A stretch of DNA of 31,132 bases, taken from the NCBI GenBank assembly GCA_964472785.1, contig CAYYMH010000049.1, forward strand, positions 1 to 31,132, written 5' to 3'. Under the pieces are notes generated by a model. That model did not search any database. It had not been told where the DNA came from and worked only from the letters and a program-made list of their open reading frames with translations. The DNA comes from CAYYMH01 sp964472785. Its GTDB lineage: Bacteria; Zhuqueibacterota; Zhuqueibacteria; Thermofontimicrobiales; Thermofontimicrobiaceae. Position 1 is the first letter of the stretch; every line of letters begins with the position of its first letter. This document shows, piece by piece, positions 7,529-16,524 of this stretch. Made by a program: the position numbers and the translations under genes.

Positions 7529-10099
7529 CTATTCAAGCAAAATCATTTTTTTCACGGATTGAAAATCTCCCATCCGAATCTTGTAAAAATATATTCCTGA
7601 CGGCAAATTGAATGATTCAAATAACAATTGATGCCACCCGGCAGCATACTCCCGATCCGTCAGAGTGAGAACGCGTCTGCCCTGAATGTTGTACAATTCT
7701 AATAATACATGACATTTCTTTTTCACACTGAAACGGATCAGCGTTTTCGAGTTGAACGGATTGGGATAGTTTTGCGAGAGTGAAAAATTATGCACCTTAG
7801 CTTTGTTTTCCGCAACGTCAGTCGAAGTCACATGAATATACGCGCTGGCGCTCACATTCTGAGTCGTATCTTCATAGGATACAGTATGATCTCCCTCCTC
7901 GGTTGCCCGGTAATTACCTGTAGTATCCATTTCTCCGCCTGTTGCTGACCATTTTCCTTCGGTTTTAGTCTCATTTCCTTCATCGTCATAGCCTTTTGCT
8001 TTGAATTTCACGCTATCGCCTTTAGATACGGTAGTATCTGAGGGGAAAATGTTAATAAAAGCCAGCTTATCGATTTTTTCAAGTAAAACTCGTTGGATGA
8101 ATAAGCCCCAACTGCCACTTACTTTTTTGTTATCCTTATTAAAACATCCATCGATTGAAAAAAGATTCCAGTGATTACTAAGCTTCATCAGTAGTGCAAA
8201 AGTTGAAGATGGTGAGTGACAAATTTTTAACAATAAAAATTGAAAAAGGTTTTCACGTGCTTTAACGGAATAATAATGTAAAGAACCGTTGGGAATACTG
8301 GCAACCACAATTGAATCCTGTAAAATGACATCCCAGATCAGCCCTGCTCCGCTGGTGCTGCCGGCAGATGAGATGTCTGACGGATCAGTCAAATCAAACA
8401 TCTCCATGTACCAGTCAGTTTCAGTATTGCTGCCCACAATGGCTAAAGTATCTACTGCGTCGATGGTGATGGGTGCACCTTGAGTCGCAACTGAATTGAG
8501 TTGAACGAGATTTGAGGAATCGGCAATGTCCACCACGAAAAATCCTTTGTCAGTCTCATCCTTTTGATAGGGAATCAGTGCGAGTAAGCTGTCCTGTAAA
8601 ATGACCAGATCATTTCCCTGACCTTCAAAAACGAACTCCCCTGTCTCTTGTTGCGGATCGGAAGGATTTGAAATATTGACGACTTCAAGGATGGATTGAG
8701 TGCCATTTTGAGCTAACAGGTAGGCAAAATTACCGTGAATTCCCAGTTCGTTAAGCTTTGGATGAGGCGAGGAATAATTACCGACTTCAAATATATTGGT
8801 TGGATCTGTTACATCGATGATGTGCATTTTACTGTGCTGACCCCCGAACTGATCATTTTTCAATCCGTACAGATAATTCTCTTCAACTATTATTCGTGAA
8901 AGGTGAGTCCAGGCTGTGTCCGAGCCTAATAACACCGGATTTAACGTGTCTGAATAGTCGTAAATCCATAATCGCTCGAAAGACGCCAGATACAGCGTAT
9001 CCCCTTTGGAACACATCGCTTGCGGATCCCAGGGTTCCTCATATCGCAGCTCAATCTCAGGCTGCGCAGGATCCATGATGTTGATCGCAATAAAGCCAAC
9101 CGAGCTTCCACCGGTGGCAGCGTAAGCATAGGGATAATTTACCTGAAACGACTCCACGTTCGGGAATTCGCCCTGATCAAATTTCAAATAGCCTACCTGT
9201 CCCGGATTTTGATAAGGAGACAGCTCCACGACAAACAGCTCCACACTCCCATCACAGGCAATGTAAGCGATGCCGTCGTTAACGGAGATGTACTTTGGTG
9301 ATTTATAATACGTCTCTGAATTTTCTTCGACTTTCGTTTCGAAAAAACCGATTTTGGTCGGATTCTCCGGATCAGTAACATCGATAATTTGCATACCGTA
9401 ATTGGGATATTGGCTAATTGCAGCACAAGCGATATTGTCAAAAACAAACACATCTGTAGCTCTCGGTAGATCGCATCCGCCAACCCATGTTGGATTTGAC
9501 GGATTAGTTATGTTGTAAATTTCGAATTGCTCATTGGTGCCGACATATAAATATCCATTCTGCGCAAACGATGCGTTTGCAGATGTTTGAATGGTGCTGA
9601 TTTTTGATGGTTGTTCAGGCATTCTGATGTCAATGATGTTAAGGCTGTCCTCCAGCGACAGATACACAAAGTGGCTGTCAGCGAAAATTTTTGCCTGACT
9701 CCATTGTGCCGGGCTTTGCACGCACAGCGACGCACTGATCATCGGATTGAGTGGGTCGTGAACGTCGATAATTCTGATGAATGACGAGTCCTGGTTCCGG
9801 TCGAACAGATATAGATTGTTGTTAAAGTAGCAGGATTCAATGGGCTCATCCGGCAGCTCGTAGGAAGCGACTTTGTTTAATTCGTCCCCTGTTAGGTCGA
9901 GTACGCTGAGCATCGTTCCCTGGCACAGAAAAGCATAATCTTCGGAAACAGCAGCACAGCTTGCATAACCGCCAAAATGACCTACCGGTCGAACGGAAAT
10001 TCCGTTTTGAGAACTGGAAATTGAAATGGTGATCAGGATAAACAGAAATACGAAAAAGATGATGTGTTCAAGATGTGATTTCTTCCGGTCAAAGTTCAT
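7529..10099 (-). CDS. Secreted LVIVD-repeat beta-propeller protein with C-terminal sorting domain
   Basis: An 856-residue protein with an N-terminal hydrophobic signal (about residues 12-30). Residues about 40-590 are repeated LVIVD-type units, each with the pattern (I/V)(I/Y)D(V/I)(T/S)(D/N)P.NP..(I/V)G, predicted to form a beta-propeller. Residues about 690-765 look like a Big/Ig-like domain (DTTVSKGDSVKFKAKGYDDE). The last 85 residues, from SQNYPNPFNSKTLIRFS to SGIYFYKIRMGD and KKMILLE, are the FlgD-like/type A C-terminal sorting domain seen in secreted proteins of FCB bacteria. The segment around residues 612-680 (plus coordinates about 8060-8265) loses the repeat pattern and may be a diverged linker. 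Role is probably cell-surface; no ligand can be inferred. Confidence 0.88.
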   Translation of the reverse strand: MNFDRKKSHLEHIIFFVFLFILITISISSSQNGISVRPVGHFGGYASCAAVSEDYAFLCQGTMLSVLDLTGDELNKVASYELPDEPIESCYFNNNLYLFDRNQDSSFIRIIDVHDPLNPMISASLCVQSPAQWSQAKIFADSHFVYLSLEDSLNIIDIRMPEQPSKISTIQTSANASFAQNGYLYVGTNEQFEIYNITNPSNPTWVGGCDLPRATDVFVFDNIACAAISQYPNYGMQIIDVTDPENPTKIGFFETKVEENSETYYKSPKYISVNDGIAYIACDGSVELFVVELSPYQNPGQVGYLKFDQGEFPNVESFQVNYPYAYAATGGSSVGFIAINIMDPAQPEIELRYEEPWDPQAMCSKGDTLYLASFERLWIYDYSDTLNPVLLGSDTAWTHLSRIIVEENYLYGLKNDQFGGQHSKMHIIDVTDPTNIFEVGNYSSPHPKLNELGIHGNFAYLLAQNGTQSILEVVNISNPSDPQQETGEFVFEGQGNDLVILQDSLLALIPYQKDETDKGFFVVDIADSSNLVQLNSVATQGAPITIDAVDTLAIVGSNTETDWYMEMFDLTDPSDISSAGSTSGAGLIWDVILQDSIVVASIPNGSLHYYSVKARENLFQFLLLKICHSPSSTFALLMKLSNHWNLFSIDGCFNKDNKKVSGSWGLFIQRVLLEKIDKLAFINIFPSDTTVSKGDSVKFKAKGYDDEGNETKTEGKWSATGGEMDTTGNYRATEEGDHTVSYEDTTQNVSASAYIHVTSTDVAENKAKVHNFSLSQNYPNPFNSKTLIRFSVKKKCHVLLELYNIQGRRVLTLTDREYAAGWHQLLFESFNLPSGIYFYKIRMGDFQSVKKMILLE

Positions 10100-10156
10100 T
10101 GTGAATTCCTTTCTTGTTTGGTTTGGGTGAATTAAATGAATTGAGATGTATTATTC

Positions 10157-10185
10157 AATTTATAAATAAATTCTAAAGTTGTCAA
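10157..10185 (-). promoter_or_regulatory. Minus-strand promoter for the LVIVD protein gene
   Basis: On the minus strand TTGACA (plus 10180-10185) and TAAATT (plus 10157-10162) are separated by 17 nt, about 60 nt upstream of the start codon at 10099. The match is good for a housekeeping-sigma promoter in this AT-rich divergent intergenic region. Confidence 0.5.
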
Positions 10186-10310
10186 GAAATTTTTTGTTTT
10201 AAAATGATTCCATTCGTCATAAAGATGTTGAAATTGAATTGGCTTAACATTGTTTAACTTGGCTCAAAAAAAAACAAAGTCATTAAAATTTAAAAAAATA
10301 AAATATTTTC

Positions 10311-10339
10311 TTGATAATTGATGTTGTTATGATTATATT
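10311..10339 (+). promoter_or_regulatory. Plus-strand promoter for mtgA and the GWxTD gene
   Basis: TTGATA (10311-10316) and TATATT (10334-10339) have 17-nt spacing and end 45 nt upstream of the mtgA start. Together with the minus-strand promoter at 10157-10185 this makes the 285-bp gap a divergent promoter region. Confidence 0.5.
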
Positions 10340-10384
10340 TTTACAAACAACCTCACGCTTGGAAAAGGAAATTTTTTAGAGATC

Positions 10385-11257
10385 ATGCGGATGAAATTGT
10401 TTCTCATATTCCTGATTTTGATGGTGCTTCTTTTCTTTTTTGTTTGGCGAATTTTTTCGGACTTGCCGAACGAAAGCGCCATCCTGAATTTTATGCCAGT
10501 AACAACAGTGAATGACTTTAATTATGTTAACTGGGACCAGAGAGATAATCAGCCGTTACGGAAATACGTCCTGCTGAATTCCATTTCGATCGACCTGATC
10601 AAACCGGTTATCATTAGCGAGGACGATACTTTTTTTCGACACTCCGGCATCAACATGGATGAGTTGAAAAAAGCGTTTCGGGAAAATTTACAGAAAAAAC
10701 AATTCGCGCGTGGCGCGAGCACGATCACGATGCAATTGGCACGCAACGCATTTTTATCCCGAACAAAGACTATTACACGAAAGATGAGGGAGATTGTCAT
10801 CACCAAACGGATCGAAGAGACGCTGACCAAAAGACAGATTTTGGAATATTATTTAAATGTGATCGAATGGGGACCTAATGTGTACGGCGCTGAAGCCGCA
10901 GCCTACTATTATTTTGGGAAATCAGCGTCCCAGCTCAATTTGGCTGAAGGATCGCTGATGGCGGGAATCCTCCCCAATCCGATTTATTACAATCCGTACG
11001 AGAATATGCGCGGCGCCAAAAGAAAGCAATTGCGCGTTTTAAGACTGATGCGGGACGCCGGACTGATTTCGTCGTCACAAATGAAAGAAACTTTTGATAC
11101 GCGATTAAGATTCAGAAAGGTAAAACGCGACGATCAGATTCTTGATGAACGGTTCAAAGCCTCGCTGTTTGATTCGCTGTTGAGAAGCCCCAGAATTCCG
11201 GATAGTCTGAAAGCCAAAGCAGACTCAACCGGCATTATTTATTTACCCGAGGATTAA
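10385..11257 (+). CDS. mtgA: Monofunctional peptidoglycan glycosyltransferase (GT51)
   Basis: A 290-residue protein that polymerises lipid II into glycan strands at the periplasmic face of the inner membrane. One N-terminal transmembrane helix (residues 4-22) anchors a GT51 domain with its motifs in order: EDDTFFRHSG with catalytic Glu80, RGASTITMQLARN (109-121), RKMREIVITKRIE (132-144), KRQILEYYLNVIEWG (149-163), and the GAEAAAYYYFGKSASQLNLAEGSLMAGILPNP block. There is no transpeptidase domain, so it is the monofunctional form. A second ATG lies two codons downstream and could be used. The stop is followed after 2 nt by the GWxTD gene, indicating translational coupling. Confidence 0.93.
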   Translation: MRMKLFLIFLILMVLLFFFVWRIFSDLPNESAILNFMPVTTVNDFNYVNWDQRDNQPLRKYVLLNSISIDLIKPVIISEDDTFFRHSGINMDELKKAFRENLQKKQFARGASTITMQLARNAFLSRTKTITRKMREIVITKRIEETLTKRQILEYYLNVIEWGPNVYGAEAAAYYYFGKSASQLNLAEGSLMAGILPNPIYYNPYENMRGAKRKQLRVLRLMRDAGLISSSQMKETFDTRLRFRKVKRDDQILDERFKASLFDSLLRSPRIPDSLKAKADSTGIIYLPED

Positions 11258-11259
11258 TT

Positions 11260-13431
11260 ATGTTATCAACTAAAAAGCGACATATCGTAGGAATGATAAT
11301 TTCGATTATGATTATCTTTAGTTTGACTTTTCTGATGGCGCAAACACAGGATGACTCAACAACAGTCACTAAAGTCGATTCCGTTGAAATTATCAGAAAT
11401 GAGATTTTAAAGAATCCGGGTGATTTAAATTTGAAACTAATTTTTGCTGATTTCTTAATAAGAAGCGAAATGCTGGATGAGGCAGAAGCATTATACAAAG
11501 AAATGCTCGAAATCGATTCGCTGTCGGTGAAAGCGCACACCGGACTGGGACGCGTCCATTTCAACCGGCAGCCCAGTAAAATCATTCCCTGGGAACGGTT
11601 GAAGGAATTGTTTAAAAAGGATCACCGCTCAAAGGCGATTATGCAATTTAAAAAAGCGCTGGAGATCGATCCGAATTATCTTCCTGCGCGGTACTATTTG
11701 GGGAGGTCGTATCTGGAAAAGGATGACGAGTCGAGTTTGCAGGCTGCCGAAGCTCAGTTCAAATTCTTGATGGAAAAAGATGAAGCATACCGGGACATCG
11801 TTTATCAGCTCGGACATACGTATCAAAAAATGGGGAAGTATCAGGAGGCGTTGGCTTATTTTCGGGGCATAAGTGAAACCAGCGCTGATTATGCCCGGGC
11901 TCGGATACGCATGGCAGAGATTTATTTTGAAACAGGGAATTATGAATTGTCCACTACAAATTATTATGAAGCCATGGAAACGCTCGAAGATGCAGAGATT
12001 TTGGATTATTTATTTGATGAACAAAAAATATTGTTAACGGATGAAGAGAAAACACTGTTTGAATCGACACCTTATCAGGATAAAAAGCATGTGTTCAAGT
12101 CATTTTGGAAACGGCGCGACCCGGATCCGAGCACAGTTGAAAACGAGCGGTTGACAGAGCATTTTCGCCGCGTCAAATTCGCCAGAGAAAATTTTCACTT
12201 TACCGCGCCGCCGTACTATGATGATCGCGGGAAAATTTATATCAAATACGGCAAACCTGACGGGCGTTATAATTCCCCGATGGGGAACATTCCAGCCAAG
12301 GACAATGAATCCTGGTCTTACGAAAATGTGGAAAAAGGGCTGGTGTTCGATTTTGTTTCCGAGGGTGGATATTACCGACAAGTGCAAGATTTAACCGAAG
12401 CTGCCTTGGCCGGATATGGTTTTGATCAACGATTGTATTTAGCAGGAAATCTGTATTATGACCGTAGCCATTTGAGTCAGACTTATGCCAATTTATCAGC
12501 CAATTTTTCAATGGATCGTTTGAATAATTATCATGTCAAGCGAAGTGAAGCGTTGGACAAATATCCGGGTGAAATTTATCGACCCGACAAAAGGCTATAT
12601 CAGTTTCCTTTCATCACCAAATGGGCGCAATTTAAGGATGATCAAAGTAACAAAACCCGTGTCGAGTTTTATTCCTCCTTCCCGGGTATTGTACTCAGCC
12701 CGGATGGCAAAGATGAGCAGATGCTGAAAAATTTGGATTTTTTCATCGAAATTACTGACTCCGTATTTGATCAAGTCATCAAGGAGGAAAAAAGATACGC
12801 CTATGAAATCAGTTCATCGGAACAATTAGCGGACCGGCATTTTTTATTCCAGAACGATTATCTCATTGAAGAAGGCACTTACAGCGCTGCGATTGTGCTG
12901 AGCGATGTGGAGGAAAATACCAAAGGCGTTAAAAGGGAGGAAATTACTGTCGCAGATTTTGATTCGGATGAACTGATGTTGAGCAGCCTTCAGTTATCCT
13001 CGTTGATTGAACCGGTGAAAAATCCTGATAGTGATATTTTTGTAAAAAACGGTTTGTCCATCACACCTTATGCGTTTTACCGTGTCGTTCGAAAAAAGCC
13101 GATTTATCTCTATTTTGAAATTTATAATTTGAGTTTCGATGATCAGGGAACAACCGATTATGAAATCGCCTACACTGTGGAAACGATCAAACCCCAACGC
13201 AATTTTTGGCAAAAAACGATTGGCAGCATCGGGCGCATGTTTAGCGGACCCAAAGAGAATGTGATCACGATTTCTTCGGCACGCAGCGGTGAGGAGAGAG
13301 ATACATTCGAATATATGGCGCTTGATTTGAAAAATTTACCGAATGGGGAAACGGTATTAACTGTGAACGTGACGGATCAAAATAGCAACGTTGACGTACA
13401 ATCTTCAATCGAAATGCTGTTGATTAATTGA
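11260..13431 (+). CDS. GWxTD domain-containing protein with TPR repeats
   Basis: A 723-residue exported protein. The N-terminal hydrophobic segment (about residues 9-28) is a signal peptide or anchor. Residues about 45-240 are tetratricopeptide repeats (AEALYKEMLEIDSLSVKAHTG, AIMQFKKALEIDPNYLPARYYLG, ALAYFRGIS). Residues about 275-345 match the GWxTD domain: FKSFWKRRDPDPSTVENE, FRRVKFARENF, then DDRGKIYIKYGKPDG and ESWSYE. The exact GWxTD tetrad is replaced by PPYYDDRG. The C-terminal half is beta-rich and unassigned. GWxTD proteins are of unknown function and common in Acidobacteria and FCB-related phyla. It is coupled to mtgA (2-nt gap), which hints at a cell-envelope role. The last codons are copied into the downstream tandem repeat. 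Confidence 0.88.
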   Translation: MLSTKKRHIVGMIISIMIIFSLTFLMAQTQDDSTTVTKVDSVEIIRNEILKNPGDLNLKLIFADFLIRSEMLDEAEALYKEMLEIDSLSVKAHTGLGRVHFNRQPSKIIPWERLKELFKKDHRSKAIMQFKKALEIDPNYLPARYYLGRSYLEKDDESSLQAAEAQFKFLMEKDEAYRDIVYQLGHTYQKMGKYQEALAYFRGISETSADYARARIRMAEIYFETGNYELSTTNYYEAMETLEDAEILDYLFDEQKILLTDEEKTLFESTPYQDKKHVFKSFWKRRDPDPSTVENERLTEHFRRVKFARENFHFTAPPYYDDRGKIYIKYGKPDGRYNSPMGNIPAKDNESWSYENVEKGLVFDFVSEGGYYRQVQDLTEAALAGYGFDQRLYLAGNLYYDRSHLSQTYANLSANFSMDRLNNYHVKRSEALDKYPGEIYRPDKRLYQFPFITKWAQFKDDQSNKTRVEFYSSFPGIVLSPDGKDEQMLKNLDFFIEITDSVFDQVIKEEKRYAYEISSSEQLADRHFLFQNDYLIEEGTYSAAIVLSDVEENTKGVKREEITVADFDSDELMLSSLQLSSLIEPVKNPDSDIFVKNGLSITPYAFYRVVRKKPIYLYFEIYNLSFDDQGTTDYEIAYTVETIKPQRNFWQKTIGSIGRMFSGPKENVITISSARSGEERDTFEYMALDLKNLPNGETVLTVNVTDQNSNVDVQSSIEMLLIN

Positions 13432-13774
13432 AAAGCGGAGTTCATCCGTCAGGATTTTAGATTTTGTGTCGGAAATAAAATGCTAACGCATTAAATCCGA
13501 AAAAGGAAATGCTGTTGATTAATTGNNNNNNNNNNNNNNNNNNNNNNNNNNNNNNNNNNNNNNNNNNNNNNNNNNNNNNNNNNNNNNNNNNNNNNNNNNN
13601 NNNNNNNNNNNNNNNNNNNNNNNNNGGAAATAAAATGCTAACGCATTAAATCCGAAAAAGGAAATGCTGTTGATTAATTGAAAAGCGGAGTTCATCCGTC
13701 AGGATTTTAGATGTTTGTGGGAAATAAAATGCTAACGCATTAAATCCGAAAAAGGAAATGTTATTGATTAACTG
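13411..13774. repeat. 95-bp tandem repeat that includes the end of the GWxTD gene
   Basis: The block GAAATGCTGTTGATTAATTG, which encodes the last codons of the upstream gene, recurs at 13411, 13506, 13661 and, diverged, at 13755. Spacing is 95 nt before the gap and 94 nt for the final pair. The remainder of each unit contains TTCATCCGTCAGGATTTTAG and AATGCTAACGCATT (a 5-bp hairpin with TAAC loop). Copy number is unknown because a 100-N gap falls inside. The unit at the right edge is progressively diverged. Confidence 0.8.
13526..13625. other. Assembly gap of 100 N
   Basis: Exactly 100 N, so a placeholder of unknown true length. It falls within the 95-bp tandem repeat, which is the probable cause of the break. 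Confidence 0.98.
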
Positions 13775-13844
13775 AAGGAATTGGAATTCATCCGTCAGGA
13801 TTTTATTTTTTGTATCGAAGATATCCCATTTAGTAAATTACATC

Positions 13845-13921
13845 AAACATTCCCCCCTTGCCCTTTTTCAAAGGGGGGATACGAAAACGCTCCCTTTGAA
13901 AAGATATTTAGGGGAATGTTT
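13845..13921. repeat. Nested palindromic element upstream of the POT transporter
   Basis: Outer arms AAACATTCCCC (13845-13855) and GGGGAATGTTT (13911-13921) are perfect complements. Inside is an imperfect hairpin CCCCCC...AAAGGGGGG and a further partly matching CCCTTT/AAAGGG pair. It resembles the C-run/G-run REP-like elements scattered in many environmental genomes. It could also end transcription of the upstream operon, but there is no U-tract. Confidence 0.6.
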
Positions 13922-13983
13922 AGTTAATTCCGTGAAGAAGAATAAATTCACATAAACAAGAATAACAGGGAGAACATTAACGT

Positions 13984-16371
13984 ATGGCAGAACAAAAGAA
14001 AAAAGGTGTGTTGAGTTCTTTTTCTAAAACCTACTGGGTTGTCGTCTTTTTTGAATTTATGGAACGTGGTTCGTACTATGGGATGATGAGTGTGTTGTCG
14101 ATTTACCTGACTGATGTTTTAGGATTTGCCAAAACAAGTGTGGGGCTGATTAAGGGAACGATTCAACCGATTTTGTATTTTCTTCCGATTATCAGCGGCG
14201 CGCTTGCGGATCGGTTCGGTTACCGAAAAACATTGACGATAGCGTTTGCACTGTTGGGCGGCGGTTATTTTCTGACCAGCCAGGTGACTTCGTACACCGC
14301 AGTTTTTCTCGCACTGTGTGTGATGGCGCTGGGAGCCGGAACGTTCAAGCCGATCATCTCCGGATCCATTGCCCGGACCACGGACAAATCGAACAGCACA
14401 TTGGGATTTGGTATTTATTACTGGTCGATTAATCTGGGCGCGTTTCTCTTTCCGTTAATCCTGGTGCCGTTTCTGAAAAACAGTCCGGTGTTTGGCTGGA
14501 AATGGGTGATTATCGCTTCTGCGTTGGGAACCGGCGCGATGATTATTCCGACACTTTTTATTTACAAAGAGCCACCCAGAGATAAATCTGAAAAACAAAA
14601 GAAAGAGCTGAATCTGATCAAAACAGTTGCCAACGCGTTTGAAATTATTTACAGTCCGTTTGTGCTGATCTACCATTATCTTCGCTCGGCACAGAGCCGG
14701 AAGGTACTGGTTTATATCATTATTGGACTGTTGCTGGTACTGTCGTTCTGGCAATACATCAACCGGGAACCGGTGACCGAAAAGTTTAACCGGGCAAGTC
14801 TGATACGGAATAGTTCGGCGCTGACTTTCTTTATCGAACGTGATGTGATGAAAAAATATTCGTATCAAATTGATAAAGAACATGTACTGCGAAAGGGACA
14901 GTACAGCATCATTTTTGACTTTGAGACCAAGCTTGAATCCATTGACCTTGTAAAAAAGGTTATCAGGAATGGACAGGATTTGTCGGTTACGATTTTTAAA
15001 CCGGAGAGCGCTGATCTTTACCAGGCATTGAATAATCAGTTGAGTCCCTATGTCGAATTTTCCAAAGCGGATTTGGATTCAGTGTTAGCCGCGTTTCGTC
15101 AAAATAAGGTCAATCGGGTTTCTGTGACTATTGCCAAGCCGGATAATTTTGATTCATATAAAAATGACCTGTTGAACAAACTTCAATCCTACAGCGATTT
15201 TGCCAGTCTCGGCAGGGAACCAATTGAAAATTTATTTGACGCCGTCACAGAAAAGTCGATCATCAAGGTGGAAGTCAGCGACGAAACAACGGGGGATGCA
15301 TTTGAAGTTCAAAAAGTTGCCTCAAATAATCTCCACGTTAAAATTTTTCAACCTGACGAGCTTGCGTCATTTAAAGCAGAGCTGGTGGAGAAAATTCGCA
15401 GCTATGAAAATTACGTGTCCATGACACATCCTGAATTGGAAGAACTGATCAACAATGCCCAAAACCGCTCGTTCTTCACGCTGTTCATCGTGCTGCTTTT
15501 TATCAGCAGTCTGATCATTCTGGCGATTCAGAAAATATACGAACATGCCGCGCGCAATGTGAAGTTGACATATAATCTTGTGGCGACTCTAATCATTGTC
15601 GGCGTTATCTGGCTGCTGCCTGGACTGGATATGTTCTCGCGGATCGTTAGCACAGTCATCTATTTCACGGTACTTTCGCTGTTCACCATCGAGACCGACG
15701 ATACGGAAAAATTCAAAGCCAATTTCCGGTTTCTGCTGATGATCTTTATCTATTCCGGTTTCTGGATTCTCTACTTCCAGATGTTCGATTCCGTGCTCTG
15801 GTATGTGAAGGCTTATGTGGATGCGACTTCGTTAAATAATGCCGTGAACAGTGCACTTGGTTTCATTGGCATTCACATCAATTGGTTTTTCGATGTGGAA
15901 CACGTCACGGTGATAAACGCGGGTACGATTATTTTACTCCAGTTATTTGTTTCCAGCATCGTTAAAAATGCCAAAGCGCTGCCGACAATGATTTCCGGAA
16001 TCGTGATGGCGACGATCGGCATGGCGATTTTAGCCATTTCAACGGATATCTGGATTTTTATGGCAGGGATCATTATTTTTTCAATTGGCGAGATGACGGC
16101 TCATCCCAAATTTATCAGTTACGTCGGACTCACCGCGCCAAAAGATCGCGTGGCAACTTACATGGGCTACATCTTTCTCTATGGCGTGATTGGCAGCAGT
16201 ATCGGCGCTATTTTGGGCGCAAATCTCTACGTCCATTTTGTGGATAAACTAAACCAGCCGCGCACCCTGTGGCTGATTTTCAGCGGTATCGGGATTGCCA
16301 CTATTGTGGGGCTGTTGCTTTACAATAAATTTACTCCGAAAACTGACGAAGGAGAATATGATTCAAAGTAA
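13984..16371 (+). CDS. POT/PTR2-family MFS transporter with a large three-repeat soluble insert
   Basis: A 795-residue protein. The N-terminal half is a proton-coupled oligopeptide transporter: FFEFMERGSYYGMMSVL (the ExxER-x-YYG motif), SGALADRFGYRKT, and GAGTFKPIISGSIA. After the sixth/seventh helix region (helix at about 239-258) an insert of about 235 residues intervenes before the next helix (SFFTLFIVLLFISSLIILAIQ, about 497-517). The insert contains three related units of about 45 residues starting near residues 334, 380 and 451, each with (V)x(I)xxP followed by L..L..Y..(F/Y). The C-terminal half again is transporter, including GEMTAHPKFISYVGLTAPKDRVATYMGY. Family members are usually 450-550 residues. 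It likely imports di/tripeptides; the insert's role is unknown. The start ATG has AGGGAGA upstream. Confidence 0.85.
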   Translation: MAEQKKKGVLSSFSKTYWVVVFFEFMERGSYYGMMSVLSIYLTDVLGFAKTSVGLIKGTIQPILYFLPIISGALADRFGYRKTLTIAFALLGGGYFLTSQVTSYTAVFLALCVMALGAGTFKPIISGSIARTTDKSNSTLGFGIYYWSINLGAFLFPLILVPFLKNSPVFGWKWVIIASALGTGAMIIPTLFIYKEPPRDKSEKQKKELNLIKTVANAFEIIYSPFVLIYHYLRSAQSRKVLVYIIIGLLLVLSFWQYINREPVTEKFNRASLIRNSSALTFFIERDVMKKYSYQIDKEHVLRKGQYSIIFDFETKLESIDLVKKVIRNGQDLSVTIFKPESADLYQALNNQLSPYVEFSKADLDSVLAAFRQNKVNRVSVTIAKPDNFDSYKNDLLNKLQSYSDFASLGREPIENLFDAVTEKSIIKVEVSDETTGDAFEVQKVASNNLHVKIFQPDELASFKAELVEKIRSYENYVSMTHPELEELINNAQNRSFFTLFIVLLFISSLIILAIQKIYEHAARNVKLTYNLVATLIIVGVIWLLPGLDMFSRIVSTVIYFTVLSLFTIETDDTEKFKANFRFLLMIFIYSGFWILYFQMFDSVLWYVKAYVDATSLNNAVNSALGFIGIHINWFFDVEHVTVINAGTIILLQLFVSSIVKNAKALPTMISGIVMATIGMAILAISTDIWIFMAGIIIFSIGEMTAHPKFISYVGLTAPKDRVATYMGYIFLYGVIGSSIGAILGANLYVHFVDKLNQPRTLWLIFSGIGIATIVGLLLYNKFTPKTDEGEYDSK

Positions 16372-16407
16372 GCCGTATTTGTGCACATAAAGTTTGAATT
16401 TTAAATT

Positions 16408-16446
16408 GGGCAAAATAATTTTGGGATGGTTATTTTGCCCTTTTTT
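16408..16446 (+). terminator. Rho-independent terminator after the POT transporter
   Basis: GGGCAAAATAA (16408-16418) pairs perfectly with TTATTTTGCCC (16430-16440), an 11-bp stem, directly followed by TTTTTT (16441-16446). It lies 37 nt after the transporter stop codon. Confidence 0.85.
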
Positions 16447-16524
16447 ATCGTTTGTAAATACCTTCGACATCTTCAGCGGATTTCTCCAAAATATGATACC
16501 CGGTTAAAATGAAATAATACAAAT

